NCBI GenBank assembly: GCA_029202525.1
Contig: CP119325.1
Coordinates: 4,934,001-4,998,000 of the forward strand
DNA: 64,000 bases
Reading direction: 5' to 3'
DNA from: Candidatus Pseudomonas phytovorans
GTDB lineage: Bacteria > Pseudomonadota > Gammaproteobacteria > Pseudomonadales > Pseudomonadaceae
The position numbers and the translations under genes are program-made. Shown piece by piece: positions 48,445 through 55,983 of this stretch. Within the stretch, counting starts at the first letter, position 1. The number at the start of each line of letters is the position of its first letter. The notes below the pieces were generated by a model. The model saw only the letters and a list, made by a program, of their open reading frames with translations, did no database searches and was not told the DNA's origin.

Positions 48445-49659
48445 ATGGACGCGCCTATCCAAAGCTCTTCAACCCCGCTACACCTGAAAGACATCCTGCA
48501 TCCTCTGATAGCCGGGCTCGTCTCAGTCATCGTCAACTACGGCGGCACCTTCATCCTGGTGTTCCAGGCTGCCAAGGTTGCCGGGTTAAGTCCGGAGCTA
48601 ACTTCATCCTGGGTCTGGGCCGTGTCGATCGGTGTCGGCCTCAGCGGCCTGGTGCTGTCCTGGTACAGCCGAGAACCGGTGATCACAGCCTGGTCCACGC
48701 CTGCAGCCGCATTTTTGGTCACGGCCTTGGCCAGCGTGCCCTACAGCGAAGCCATCGGTGCCTATATATTGTCGGCCACCGGTTTCGTGGTGCTGGGGCT
48801 GACCGGGTGCTTTGAGCGCCTGGTGCGGGTCATCCCCGGAGGGATTGCCGCCGGGTTGCTGGCGGGGATCCTGCTGCAGTTCGGCATCGGCGCGTTTGCC
48901 GGCCTGTCGGTAGACCCGGTCCTGGCAGGGTTGCTGATTGCAGCTTATGTGGCATTCAAACGCTTCACTGCCCGTTACGCCGTGGTCGGCATTCTGCTGC
49001 TGGGCCTGGGCTACCTGTTGCTGCAGGGGCAAGCTGGCCTGGGGGCGCTGCGCCTGGAGTTCGCCTCACCGGTGCTCACCACGCCCACCTTCTCCCTCAA
49101 CGCCGCCCTCAGCGTGGCCTTGCCGTTGTTCCTGATCACCCTCACCGGCCAGTACATGCCCGGCATGCTGGTGCTGCGCAACGATGGCTTCAAGACCAGC
49201 GCCAACCCGATTGTCGCGGTCACTGGCCTGGGCTCGTTGCTGATGGCGCCCTTTGGATCGCATGCCTTCAACATCGCCGCAATCACTGCGGCCATCTGCA
49301 CCGGCAAGGAAGCCCATGAGGACCCAGGCAAGCGCTGGCTGGCGGGGATTGCTGCCGGTGTCTGCTACATCCTTGTGGGGGTGTTCGGGGTCACTCTGGC
49401 GAGTGTGTTCATGGCTTTGCCAGGTACCTTCATCAGCACTTTGGCCGGCCTCGCCCTGTTGGGCACCATCGGTGCCAGCCTGGCCAGCGCCATGGCCGAT
49501 GCCCGCACGCGCGAAGCGGCACTGATCACCTTCCTGGCGGCGGCGGCCAACATCAGCCTGTTCGGCATTGGCGGGGCCTTCTGGGGGCTGGTCATTGGCC
49601 TGCTGGCCTATGCCGTGTTGAACGGGCGACTACCTCGGGTCAACCGTTCATCCCGGTAG
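48445..49659 (+). CDS. BenE-family benzoate/H+ symporter-like transporter
   Basis: 404 residues, about 11-12 TM helices of the BenE family. Characteristic stretches: GLVSVIVNYGGTFILVFQAAKVAGLSPELTSSWVWAVSIGVG, PVITAWSTPAAAFLV, then GVTGLG-like IVAVTGLGSLLMAPFGSHAFNIAAITAAICTGKEAHEDPGKRW. BenE imports benzoate in Acinetobacter, but no ben, cat or other aromatic-degradation gene is present here. The neighbours are a class II aldolase and a DapA-like lyase. The substrate may thus be a different carboxylate or purine-like compound. GAGGCAATC precedes the ATG. Confidence 0.88.
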   Translation: MDAPIQSSSTPLHLKDILHPLIAGLVSVIVNYGGTFILVFQAAKVAGLSPELTSSWVWAVSIGVGLSGLVLSWYSREPVITAWSTPAAAFLVTALASVPYSEAIGAYILSATGFVVLGLTGCFERLVRVIPGGIAAGLLAGILLQFGIGAFAGLSVDPVLAGLLIAAYVAFKRFTARYAVVGILLLGLGYLLLQGQAGLGALRLEFASPVLTTPTFSLNAALSVALPLFLITLTGQYMPGMLVLRNDGFKTSANPIVAVTGLGSLLMAPFGSHAFNIAAITAAICTGKEAHEDPGKRWLAGIAAGVCYILVGVFGVTLASVFMALPGTFISTLAGLALLGTIGASLASAMADARTREAALITFLAAAANISLFGIGGAFWGLVIGLLAYAVLNGRLPRVNRSSR

Positions 49660-49718
49660 AAGGCTCACCACCCCCCCCTACTCTCGCCAAATGCCCACGC
49701 CGTTCGACAGGTATCGAC

Positions 49719-50921
49719 ATGCCCCACGCTGGCCCCAAGCTGCTTACCCAAATTGCTGCCGTGCACTTCGTCAGCCATGTGCACATCATGCTGATCCCGG
49801 CATTGCTGCCCGTACTCCCCGGCCTGCTGGGCGTGGGGTTTGTCGAGCTTGGCGTGGCCCTCGCGGTGTTCAACATCGTCTCTGCCCTGGTGCAGGCGCC
49901 GCTAGGCTATGCCGTCGACCACTACGGTGCGCGCAAAGTGCTCAAGGCCGGGTTGCTGCTAGGCAGCGCCAGTTTCCTGCTGCTGGCGGTCAGCCCCGGC
50001 TATGCGGTGTTGCTGATAGCAATGGCCATGGCCGGCCTGGCCAATGGTGTTTACCACCCTGCCGATTACGCATTGCTGGCCAACGGCATTGAGCAAGGCC
50101 GCCTGGGGCGCTCGTTCTCGATCCATACGTTCGCCGGTTTCCTCGGTTCGGCTATAACGCCAGCGATGTTTCTGGGCGTTGCCACTGTGTTCGGCACACA
50201 GACCGCTTTGGCAGCGGGTGCGATGGTTGGTGTTGGCGCTCTGCTGTTCATCTCGGTGCCAGGCAGCGGTGTCTATCAGGTTTCCGGGCATGGCAACAAA
50301 CGTGATGCCGGCCCTGCTGGAGCGCCGGGCAGGTTACGCTTGTTTACACCGACCATCTGTGTGTTGACGGTGTTGTTCATCCTGTTGAACCTGAGCACCA
50401 GTGCCATCGAGAAATTTTCCGTGGCCGCCCTGGTCCAGGGCCAGGGCCTGACCCTGGCCTGGGCCAACACAGCGCTCACGGCGTTTCTGCTCAGCAGTGC
50501 GGTGGGCGTTTTGTGTGGCGGGGCGCTGGCTGACCGTACCCGGCGCCATGGGCTGGTGGCGGCACTGGCCTTTGCCCTTGCGGCGGCGCTGACTGCGCTG
50601 GTGGCACTTGGGCTGGTGCGAGACTGGGCATTGGTGGCGGTGCTGGGAGCGATCGGCTTGCTGACGGGGGTGATCGCGCCGTCGCGGGACATGCTGGTGA
50701 AGGCGGCGGCACCACGTGGTGCCGAGGGCAAAACCTTCGGGCTGGTCTCGACCGGTTTCAACATCGGCGGCGCCATCGGGCCTGTTGCGTTCGGCTGGAT
50801 GCTCGACCAGCGCCTGCCGGAAGGCATCTTCATTGCTTCGGTGGTGTTCATGTTGCTGACCGTACTCCTGACCCTGGCGCAGGAGGCGTATTCAGCCAGG
50901 AAACGTCGCCAGCATGTTTAG
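49719..50921 (+). CDS. MFS transporter (Fsr/fosmidomycin-resistance-like)
   Basis: 400-residue, about 12-TM major facilitator. N-terminus AAVHFVSHVHIMLIPALLPVLPGLLGVGFVELGVALAVFNIVSALVQAPLGYAVDHYGARKVLKAGLLLG, with the MFS motif A around DHYGARKV, and GLANGVYHPADYALLANGI typical of Fsr-like exporters. It follows the BenE-like gene by 59 bp in the same direction. It may be an exporter for toxic intermediates or an unrelated drug pump. A hairpin with a T-run follows its stop. Confidence 0.87.
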   Translation: MPHAGPKLLTQIAAVHFVSHVHIMLIPALLPVLPGLLGVGFVELGVALAVFNIVSALVQAPLGYAVDHYGARKVLKAGLLLGSASFLLLAVSPGYAVLLIAMAMAGLANGVYHPADYALLANGIEQGRLGRSFSIHTFAGFLGSAITPAMFLGVATVFGTQTALAAGAMVGVGALLFISVPGSGVYQVSGHGNKRDAGPAGAPGRLRLFTPTICVLTVLFILLNLSTSAIEKFSVAALVQGQGLTLAWANTALTAFLLSSAVGVLCGGALADRTRRHGLVAALAFALAAALTALVALGLVRDWALVAVLGAIGLLTGVIAPSRDMLVKAAAPRGAEGKTFGLVSTGFNIGGAIGPVAFGWMLDQRLPEGIFIASVVFMLLTVLLTLAQEAYSARKRRQHV

Positions 50922-50927
50922 ACCCCA

Positions 50928-50948
50928 GGGCTGCTTTGCAGCCCTTTT
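50928..50948 (+). terminator. Rho-independent-like terminator
   Basis: GGGCTGC and GCAGCCC form a perfect 7-bp stem with a TTT loop, followed by TTTT. It lies 7 bp after the MFS stop. The hairpin resembles half of a REP, so the element may have REP origin. It also lies near the 3' end of the convergent DUF2235 gene. Confidence 0.6.
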
Positions 50949-50983
50949 GCCGGCAAGCAAGCGATGACGCCGGTCAAGGTTGA

Positions 50984-52282
50984 TCAAGCTAACGGGTTCG
51001 CATGCACCACTCGCCCCTCTGCCCCCGGCCGATTGATGAACAGTACATCCAGCACACTGTTGCGCAACCCCTTCAGCGCATTCCAGTTCGCAGAGGCATG
51101 CACATACCTGTCGCGCAGCAAGCGCTGCTCATCTTCGGTCAGCCCAGGCTGTTCACATTCACCCAAGGCAAACGCATGCAACTTGCGGCTGATCTCCAGC
51201 AATTCAGCGGGCAGCCCATGTTCAGCCTGCCCGCCCAACGGTTCAAACGGCACGTCAGCACGCACTGCAAGCTCGCGCATCACGCTCAGGTACACACGGG
51301 AAAGCTGCCCCGCCACCTCCCGCTCCCGGTAAACCGCTGCATACACCTGCTTTTGCGCTTCGTCGTGCCGCCCACCGGCAATCGCTTCTTCCCAGCTAAC
51401 CACCTGCGCGCCCAAGCCAGCAAACGCCGAAGCAAACAATGCGTTGACGTTGGCATACGCGCGGGTCTGGTCAGCGCAGGCGCCCAGCGGCACACGCTGG
51501 GACTGCGGTTTGCACAGCAGCACCTGCTCCAGTGAAGTTTCGGGATAACCCCCACCAATGTTCGAGTGCACACCCGGCAACACGATGTCGTGACCGCTGC
51601 TCACCAGAGGGAAGTTGTGCCGCTGCTCATCCGCCGCCACCAGTTGCACCACGTGCCGGGCAATGCCCGCACCCAGGCCCAGACGCAAGCCACCATGGCG
51701 GTCGTCTGCAGGGTCGAAATCGCCCTGCAACGGCGCAATGATCGCCGCCACAGTGTCGAAAAGGCCGATGAAGTTAACCGTGATAGCGCACGGTACTTGC
51801 AGCAGCCTGCCACCGTCATCGTGCAGCAGATTCGCCATATGACGCGCCGCCGCCGCCCCACGGCTGAAGCCGAGCAAGTCGAACTCGACCTGCGCGAGCA
51901 CGGCTTGCGGATGCGCCTGGCGCCAATCCCGCAGTTGCCCGGCAAGCGCAGCCAAGGCTTCGGCAACCCGCGCTTGCACCCCCGTGTGTCCACGCCCGGT
52001 GGCCGAGGCATAGGCGCCATCCGCCTCCCCGGCCAGGGTACCTACCCCCTCCACATAGCATTTCAGAAACACCTTCGCCCCGCCGGTATCGGCCCCCTGC
52101 ACCGGGTACAGCGCATGCAACAAGGCCACATTGCTCAAGGCGTTGGCATAACTGGCGCCCGTGCCGCCGCTCGCATCCGCCGGGATCGCATTGTGCTGGT
52201 TGTTGCCCGTACCGTCGAAAAACACGCCGAACCGTAAGGTGACCGGCGCAACGGTTGCCGTACTGCAGCTGTTCAGTTCCAT
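50984..52282 (-). CDS. DUF2235 alpha/beta-hydrolase, Tle1-like phospholipase
   Basis: 432 residues from the ATG at 52282, which has a strong AGGAG 7 bp upstream. The N-terminal FFDGTGNN is a DUF2235 hallmark. The nucleophile elbow GFSRGA places serine at S140. A likely acid is D176 in GLFDTV and the histidine H239 in LPGVHSNIGGGY, the order seen in Tle1 phospholipase A2 effectors of type VI secretion. No vgrG, paar, chaperone or obvious immunity gene is adjacent: neighbours are an MFS gene and moxR. It could be an orphan effector or a housekeeping lipase. No signal peptide is evident. Confidence 0.87.
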   Translation of the reverse strand: MELNSCSTATVAPVTLRFGVFFDGTGNNQHNAIPADASGGTGASYANALSNVALLHALYPVQGADTGGAKVFLKCYVEGVGTLAGEADGAYASATGRGHTGVQARVAEALAALAGQLRDWRQAHPQAVLAQVEFDLLGFSRGAAAARHMANLLHDDGGRLLQVPCAITVNFIGLFDTVAAIIAPLQGDFDPADDRHGGLRLGLGAGIARHVVQLVAADEQRHNFPLVSSGHDIVLPGVHSNIGGGYPETSLEQVLLCKPQSQRVPLGACADQTRAYANVNALFASAFAGLGAQVVSWEEAIAGGRHDEAQKQVYAAVYREREVAGQLSRVYLSVMRELAVRADVPFEPLGGQAEHGLPAELLEISRKLHAFALGECEQPGLTEDEQRLLRDRYVHASANWNALKGLRNSVLDVLFINRPGAEGRVVHANPLA

Positions 52283-52514
52283 CGTTGTGCTCCTGCTTGC
52301 GTCAAAAGCACAAGCAGGCGCCAGGGCGCCGCTGCAGAACATCAGTCTATGGCCAGCCTTTTGCAGGACATTTCTTTATCGGCATGGCCCACGGCACGGA
52401 TAAATTTCCCAGCCGCCATTGGTAGCCGCCCCCCCGGATGGATTAAAGTATCACCCCTTGCCAGGGCAGCTGCCTCCAGCCCCGCCTGCGGCCCAATACC
52501 AGGAACCGTCGCCG

Positions 52515-53474
52515 ATGGAACACCGTGAAGCGCTGACCGCGCTGCGCACCTTTCTTTCTTCCCAGATCCTAGGCCAGGAGAAACTGGTCGAGCGGCTATT
52601 GATCGTGCTGCTGGCCGACGGCCACATGCTGGTCGAAGGTGCTCCGGGCCTGGCCAAGACCAAGGCCATCAAAGAGCTCGCCGAAGGCATCGAGGCGCAG
52701 TTCCATCGCATCCAGTTCACCCCCGACCTGCTCCCGGCCGACATCACCGGTACCGAAATCTACCGCCCGGAAACCGGCAGCTTCGTGTTCCAGCAGGGGC
52801 CGATCTTCCACAACCTGGTGCTGGCCGACGAAATCAACCGCGCCCCGGCCAAGGTACAGTCGGCCCTGCTCGAAGCCATGGCCGAGCGCCAGGTCAGCGT
52901 GGGCCGTAGCACCTACGACCTGTCGCCGTTGTTCCTGGTCATGGCCACGCAGAACCCGATCGAGCAGGAAGGCACTTACCCACTGCCCGAAGCCCAGCTC
53001 GACCGCTTCCTGATGCACGTGAAAATCGGCTTCCCCGATGCTGCGGTAGAGCGGCGCATCCTGGCGCAAGCCCGTGGCGAAGCGCTGGGCGGCGAAACCA
53101 AGCCCGAGCGCCGGGTCAGCCAGCAGGCCATCTTTGCCGCGCGCAAGGAAATCCTCGGCCTGTACATGGCCGACGCGGTAGAGGAATACCTGGTGCAACT
53201 GGTGATGGCCACCCGCACCCCGGCCAAGTTCGACACCGAGCTGGCCGACTGGATCGCCTACGGCGCCAGCCCGCGGGGCTCAATCTCGCTGGACCGCTGT
53301 GCGCGTGCCCACGCCTGGCTGGCCGGGCGCGACTTTGTCAGCCCCGAAGACATCCAGGCCGTGCTGTTCGATGTGCTGCGCCACCGCATCATCCTCTCGT
53401 TCGAGGCCGAGGCGGCGGGGATCGACCAGGACCGCGTGGTCCAGCGCATCCTCGACGTCGTCGCCGTTGCCTGA
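52515..53474 (+). CDS. MoxR-family AAA+ ATPase
   Basis: 319 residues. Walker A GAPGLAKTK at 42-50 (MoxR variant), Walker B and adjacent VLADEINRAP at 102-111, sensor-like ATQNPIEQEGTYPLPEAQLDRFLM, and a C-terminal lid domain. MoxR ATPases act as chaperones for assembly of metal-containing or membrane complexes, working with VWA-domain proteins. Start: ATG 52515 with AGGA upstream; an earlier frame start lacks similarity. It is first of six tightly packed genes (4-bp gap to the next), so MoxR and the Bat proteins are probably made together. Confidence 0.94.
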   Translation: MEHREALTALRTFLSSQILGQEKLVERLLIVLLADGHMLVEGAPGLAKTKAIKELAEGIEAQFHRIQFTPDLLPADITGTEIYRPETGSFVFQQGPIFHNLVLADEINRAPAKVQSALLEAMAERQVSVGRSTYDLSPLFLVMATQNPIEQEGTYPLPEAQLDRFLMHVKIGFPDAAVERRILAQARGEALGGETKPERRVSQQAIFAARKEILGLYMADAVEEYLVQLVMATRTPAKFDTELADWIAYGASPRGSISLDRCARAHAWLAGRDFVSPEDIQAVLFDVLRHRIILSFEAEAAGIDQDRVVQRILDVVAVA

Positions 53475-53478
53475 GCCC

Positions 53479-54423
53479 ATGCCCACCGCTCAGCTGGCCG
53501 AACCCGGCATCCGCATCGGCCTTGCCGAGCTGATCGACATGCGCCACCGCGTGCGCGAAATCCAGCTGTTCTCCAAGCCTGGCCAGCGCAGCCCGCTGGT
53601 GGGCCTGCACCATTCCAAGCTGCGCGGGCGCGGGGTGGACTTCGACCAAGTGCGCGTTTACCAGGCCGGCGACGATGTGCGCAACATCGACTGGCGGGTC
53701 ACCGCACGCACCCAGGAACCGCACACCAAGCTGTTCCACGAAGAGCGCGAGCGGCCGATCTTCATCCTCGTCGAGCAAAGCCAGCGTCTGTTCTTCGGTT
53801 CGGGCCTGCTGTTCAAGTCGGTACTGGCGGCCCAGGCTGCAGCGCTGTTCGGCTGGGCCGCGCTGGGCCACAACGACCGCATCGGCGGGCTGGTGTTCGG
53901 CGACAACGACCCCCACGAAATCAAGCCCCGGCGCAGCAAGCAGAGCCTGCTGCAGCTGCTCAACCGCCTGGCCAAGGTCAACCAGTCGCTGCACACCGAA
54001 GCAGTGCCACAGGCCGACAGCCTCGGCCTGGCCCTGCGCCGCGCGCGCGAAGTACTGCGCCCGGGGAGCTTGGCCATTGTCATCTGTGACGAGCGTTCGT
54101 TGACCGCACAGTGCGAACAGCACCTGGCCATGCTCTCGCGCCACTGCGACCTGCTGCTGTTGCCCGTCTCCGACCCGCTCGACCACGCCCTGCCCGCCGC
54201 CGGCCTGTTGCGCTTTGCCCAGCGCAGCGCGCAGCTGGAGCTCGACACCCTGGACGCCAACCTGCGCCAGGCCTATCGCAAGCAGGCCGAGGCACGTATC
54301 GAGCGTTGGGAGCTGATGGCCCAGAAGCTGCGCGTCGTGCTGATGCCGCTCAGCACCCAGAGCGACATGATCGAGCAACTGCGCGAGTACCTGAACGCCC
54401 AACGGCCAAGGAGCGCGTCATGA
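53479..54423 (+). CDS. DUF58 domain protein (MoxR partner)
   Basis: 314 residues with the DUF58 core: GQRSPLVGLHHSKLRGRGVDFDQVRVYQAGDDVRNIDWRVTARTQEPHTKLFHEERERP, i.e. the GRGxxFxxxRxYxxGDDxRxIDWxxTAR signature. A VWA-like fold follows (IFILVEQSQRLFFGS...). Its molecular job is unknown, but it is almost always next to moxR. Start: ATG 53479, four bases after the moxR stop. Its stop overlaps the next start (ATGA), indicating translational coupling. Confidence 0.92.
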   Translation: MPTAQLAEPGIRIGLAELIDMRHRVREIQLFSKPGQRSPLVGLHHSKLRGRGVDFDQVRVYQAGDDVRNIDWRVTARTQEPHTKLFHEERERPIFILVEQSQRLFFGSGLLFKSVLAAQAAALFGWAALGHNDRIGGLVFGDNDPHEIKPRRSKQSLLQLLNRLAKVNQSLHTEAVPQADSLGLALRRAREVLRPGSLAIVICDERSLTAQCEQHLAMLSRHCDLLLLPVSDPLDHALPAAGLLRFAQRSAQLELDTLDANLRQAYRKQAEARIERWELMAQKLRVVLMPLSTQSDMIEQLREYLNAQRPRSAS

Positions 54424-54914
54424 ACCCGCTCGACCAGTTGCACCCGCTGATCGAGCCCGCGCCTGTCGGCCTGTGGCCGCCCGCACCCGGCTGGTGGCTG
54501 CTGCTGGCTGTGCTGCCCCTGCTGTGCTGGGGCCTGTGGCGGCTGCGTCGCTGGCGCCCGGGCAAACGCCGCATCGTGCGCGCCGAACAACCCCTGGACC
54601 CGGTGCGTGTGGAAGCCCTGGCCGAACTGGCGCGCCTGCCACGCCCCTACGACGGCGCCCCGGCCGGCGCCTGGCTGCAACAGATCAACGCCCTGCTCAA
54701 ACGCCTGTGCCGCAGCCACTACCCGGGTGCCAACAGCCATACCCTGAACGGCCGCCAGTGGCTGGCATTTCTCGACAACCGCTGCCCGGCCGCCGGCCTG
54801 ACCCGCTGGATGGTGCTGGTCGAGGGCGCCTACAAGCCCGAGTGCAAACTCGACGACAAGGCCATTGTCGGGCTCAGCCAGGCCGTTGAAACCTGGATCC
54901 GCAAGCATGTTTGA
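54420..54914 (+). CDS. DUF4381 small membrane protein
   Basis: 164 residues. N-terminal proline-rich LHPLIEPAPVGLWPPAPGWW is followed by one transmembrane helix (WLLLAVLPLLCWGLWRLRRW), then a basic linker and a cytoplasmic helical domain (ALAELARLPRPYDGAPAGAWLQQINALLKRLCRSHYPG...LNGRQWLAFLDNRCP). This is the DUF4381 layout in Bat operons. ATGA overlaps link it to both neighbours. Function unknown; probably a membrane anchor or scaffold for the MoxR/VWA complex. Confidence 0.9.
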   Translation: MNPLDQLHPLIEPAPVGLWPPAPGWWLLLAVLPLLCWGLWRLRRWRPGKRRIVRAEQPLDPVRVEALAELARLPRPYDGAPAGAWLQQINALLKRLCRSHYPGANSHTLNGRQWLAFLDNRCPAAGLTRWMVLVEGAYKPECKLDDKAIVGLSQAVETWIRKHV

Positions 54915-55983
54915 ACTGGCCTGGCCGTGGGTCTTCGCCCTGTTGCCGCTGCCGTGGCTGGCGCGCCTGTTGCTGCCGGCCGCCGACAGCGGCGAACCGG
55001 TGCTCAAGGTAGGCTTCCTCAACGAACTGGAAGGCCTGGCCGGGCGCCGCGCACGGCTCAACCTGCCCACCTGGCGCCAGCAGGCGCCATTCGTGGTCAT
55101 CTGGCTGTTGCTGCTGTGCGCTGCTGCCCGCCCGCAATGGCTGGGCGAACCGGTGCCGGTGGCCGCCAGCGGCCGCGACCTGCTGGTGGCGGTGGACGTG
55201 TCCGGGTCGATGGACTTCCCCGACATGCAGTGGAAAAACGAAGACATCAGCCGCCTCGACCTGGTCAAGGCGCTGATGGGCGATTTTCTGCAAGACCGTG
55301 AAGGCGACCGGGTGGGCCTGATCCTGTTCGGCAGCCAGGCCTACCTGCAGGCGCCGCTCACCTTCGACCGGCGCACCGTGCGCACCTTCCTCGACGAAGC
55401 GCAGATCGGCATTGCCGGCAAAAACACCGCCATTGGTGACGCCATCGGCCTGGCGGTCAAGCGCCTGCGCCAGCGACCGGCACAAAGCCGGGTACTGGTG
55501 CTGATCACCGACGGCGCCAACAACGGCGGGCAGATCCACCCACTGACCGCTGCGCGTCTGGCGGCCCAGGAAGGGGTGCGCATCTACACCATCGGCATCG
55601 GTGCCAACCCCGAAGCCAGTGGTACTCCCGGGCTGCTTGGCCTCAACCCGAGCCTGGACCTGGATGAAGCCTCACTCAAGGAAATTGCCGACATCAGCCA
55701 CGGCGCCTACTTCCGCGCCCATGACGGCGCCGAACTGGACGCCATCGGCGATACCCTCGACCAACTGGAGCCGGTAGCCCAGCAACCGACCCAGGCACGC
55801 ACGGCCCAGGCCCTGTACGCCTGGCCCTTGGCCCTGGCGCTGCTGCTCAGCGTGTTGCTGGTGGTGGCCGTGCAATGGCCCGACAACCTGCTGCAACGCC
55901 TGCTGCGCAAACCGCGTTTCCTGCAGCCGCACCCGGAATGGCGCCAGCGCCTCAAGCGCCTGCGCCTGAGGAGGCGGCGATGA
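54907..55983 (+). CDS. batA: VWA-domain membrane protein, BatA-like
   Basis: 358 residues. Two N-terminal hydrophobic helices (FELAWPWVFALLPLPWLARLLL; APFVVIWLLLLCAAA) precede a VWA domain at about 90-290 and a C-terminal helix (ALYAWPLALALLLSVLLVVAV). The metal-ion-dependent adhesion site (MIDAS) is intact: DVSGSM at 97-102, with downstream TFDRRT and ITDGANNGG. BatA proteins were named from Bacteroides aerotolerance. The domain faces the periplasm. The start overlaps the previous gene by 8 bp, and the stop overlaps the next start. Confidence 0.92.
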   Translation: MFELAWPWVFALLPLPWLARLLLPAADSGEPVLKVGFLNELEGLAGRRARLNLPTWRQQAPFVVIWLLLLCAAARPQWLGEPVPVAASGRDLLVAVDVSGSMDFPDMQWKNEDISRLDLVKALMGDFLQDREGDRVGLILFGSQAYLQAPLTFDRRTVRTFLDEAQIGIAGKNTAIGDAIGLAVKRLRQRPAQSRVLVLITDGANNGGQIHPLTAARLAAQEGVRIYTIGIGANPEASGTPGLLGLNPSLDLDEASLKEIADISHGAYFRAHDGAELDAIGDTLDQLEPVAQQPTQARTAQALYAWPLALALLLSVLLVVAVQWPDNLLQRLLRKPRFLQPHPEWRQRLKRLRLRRRR

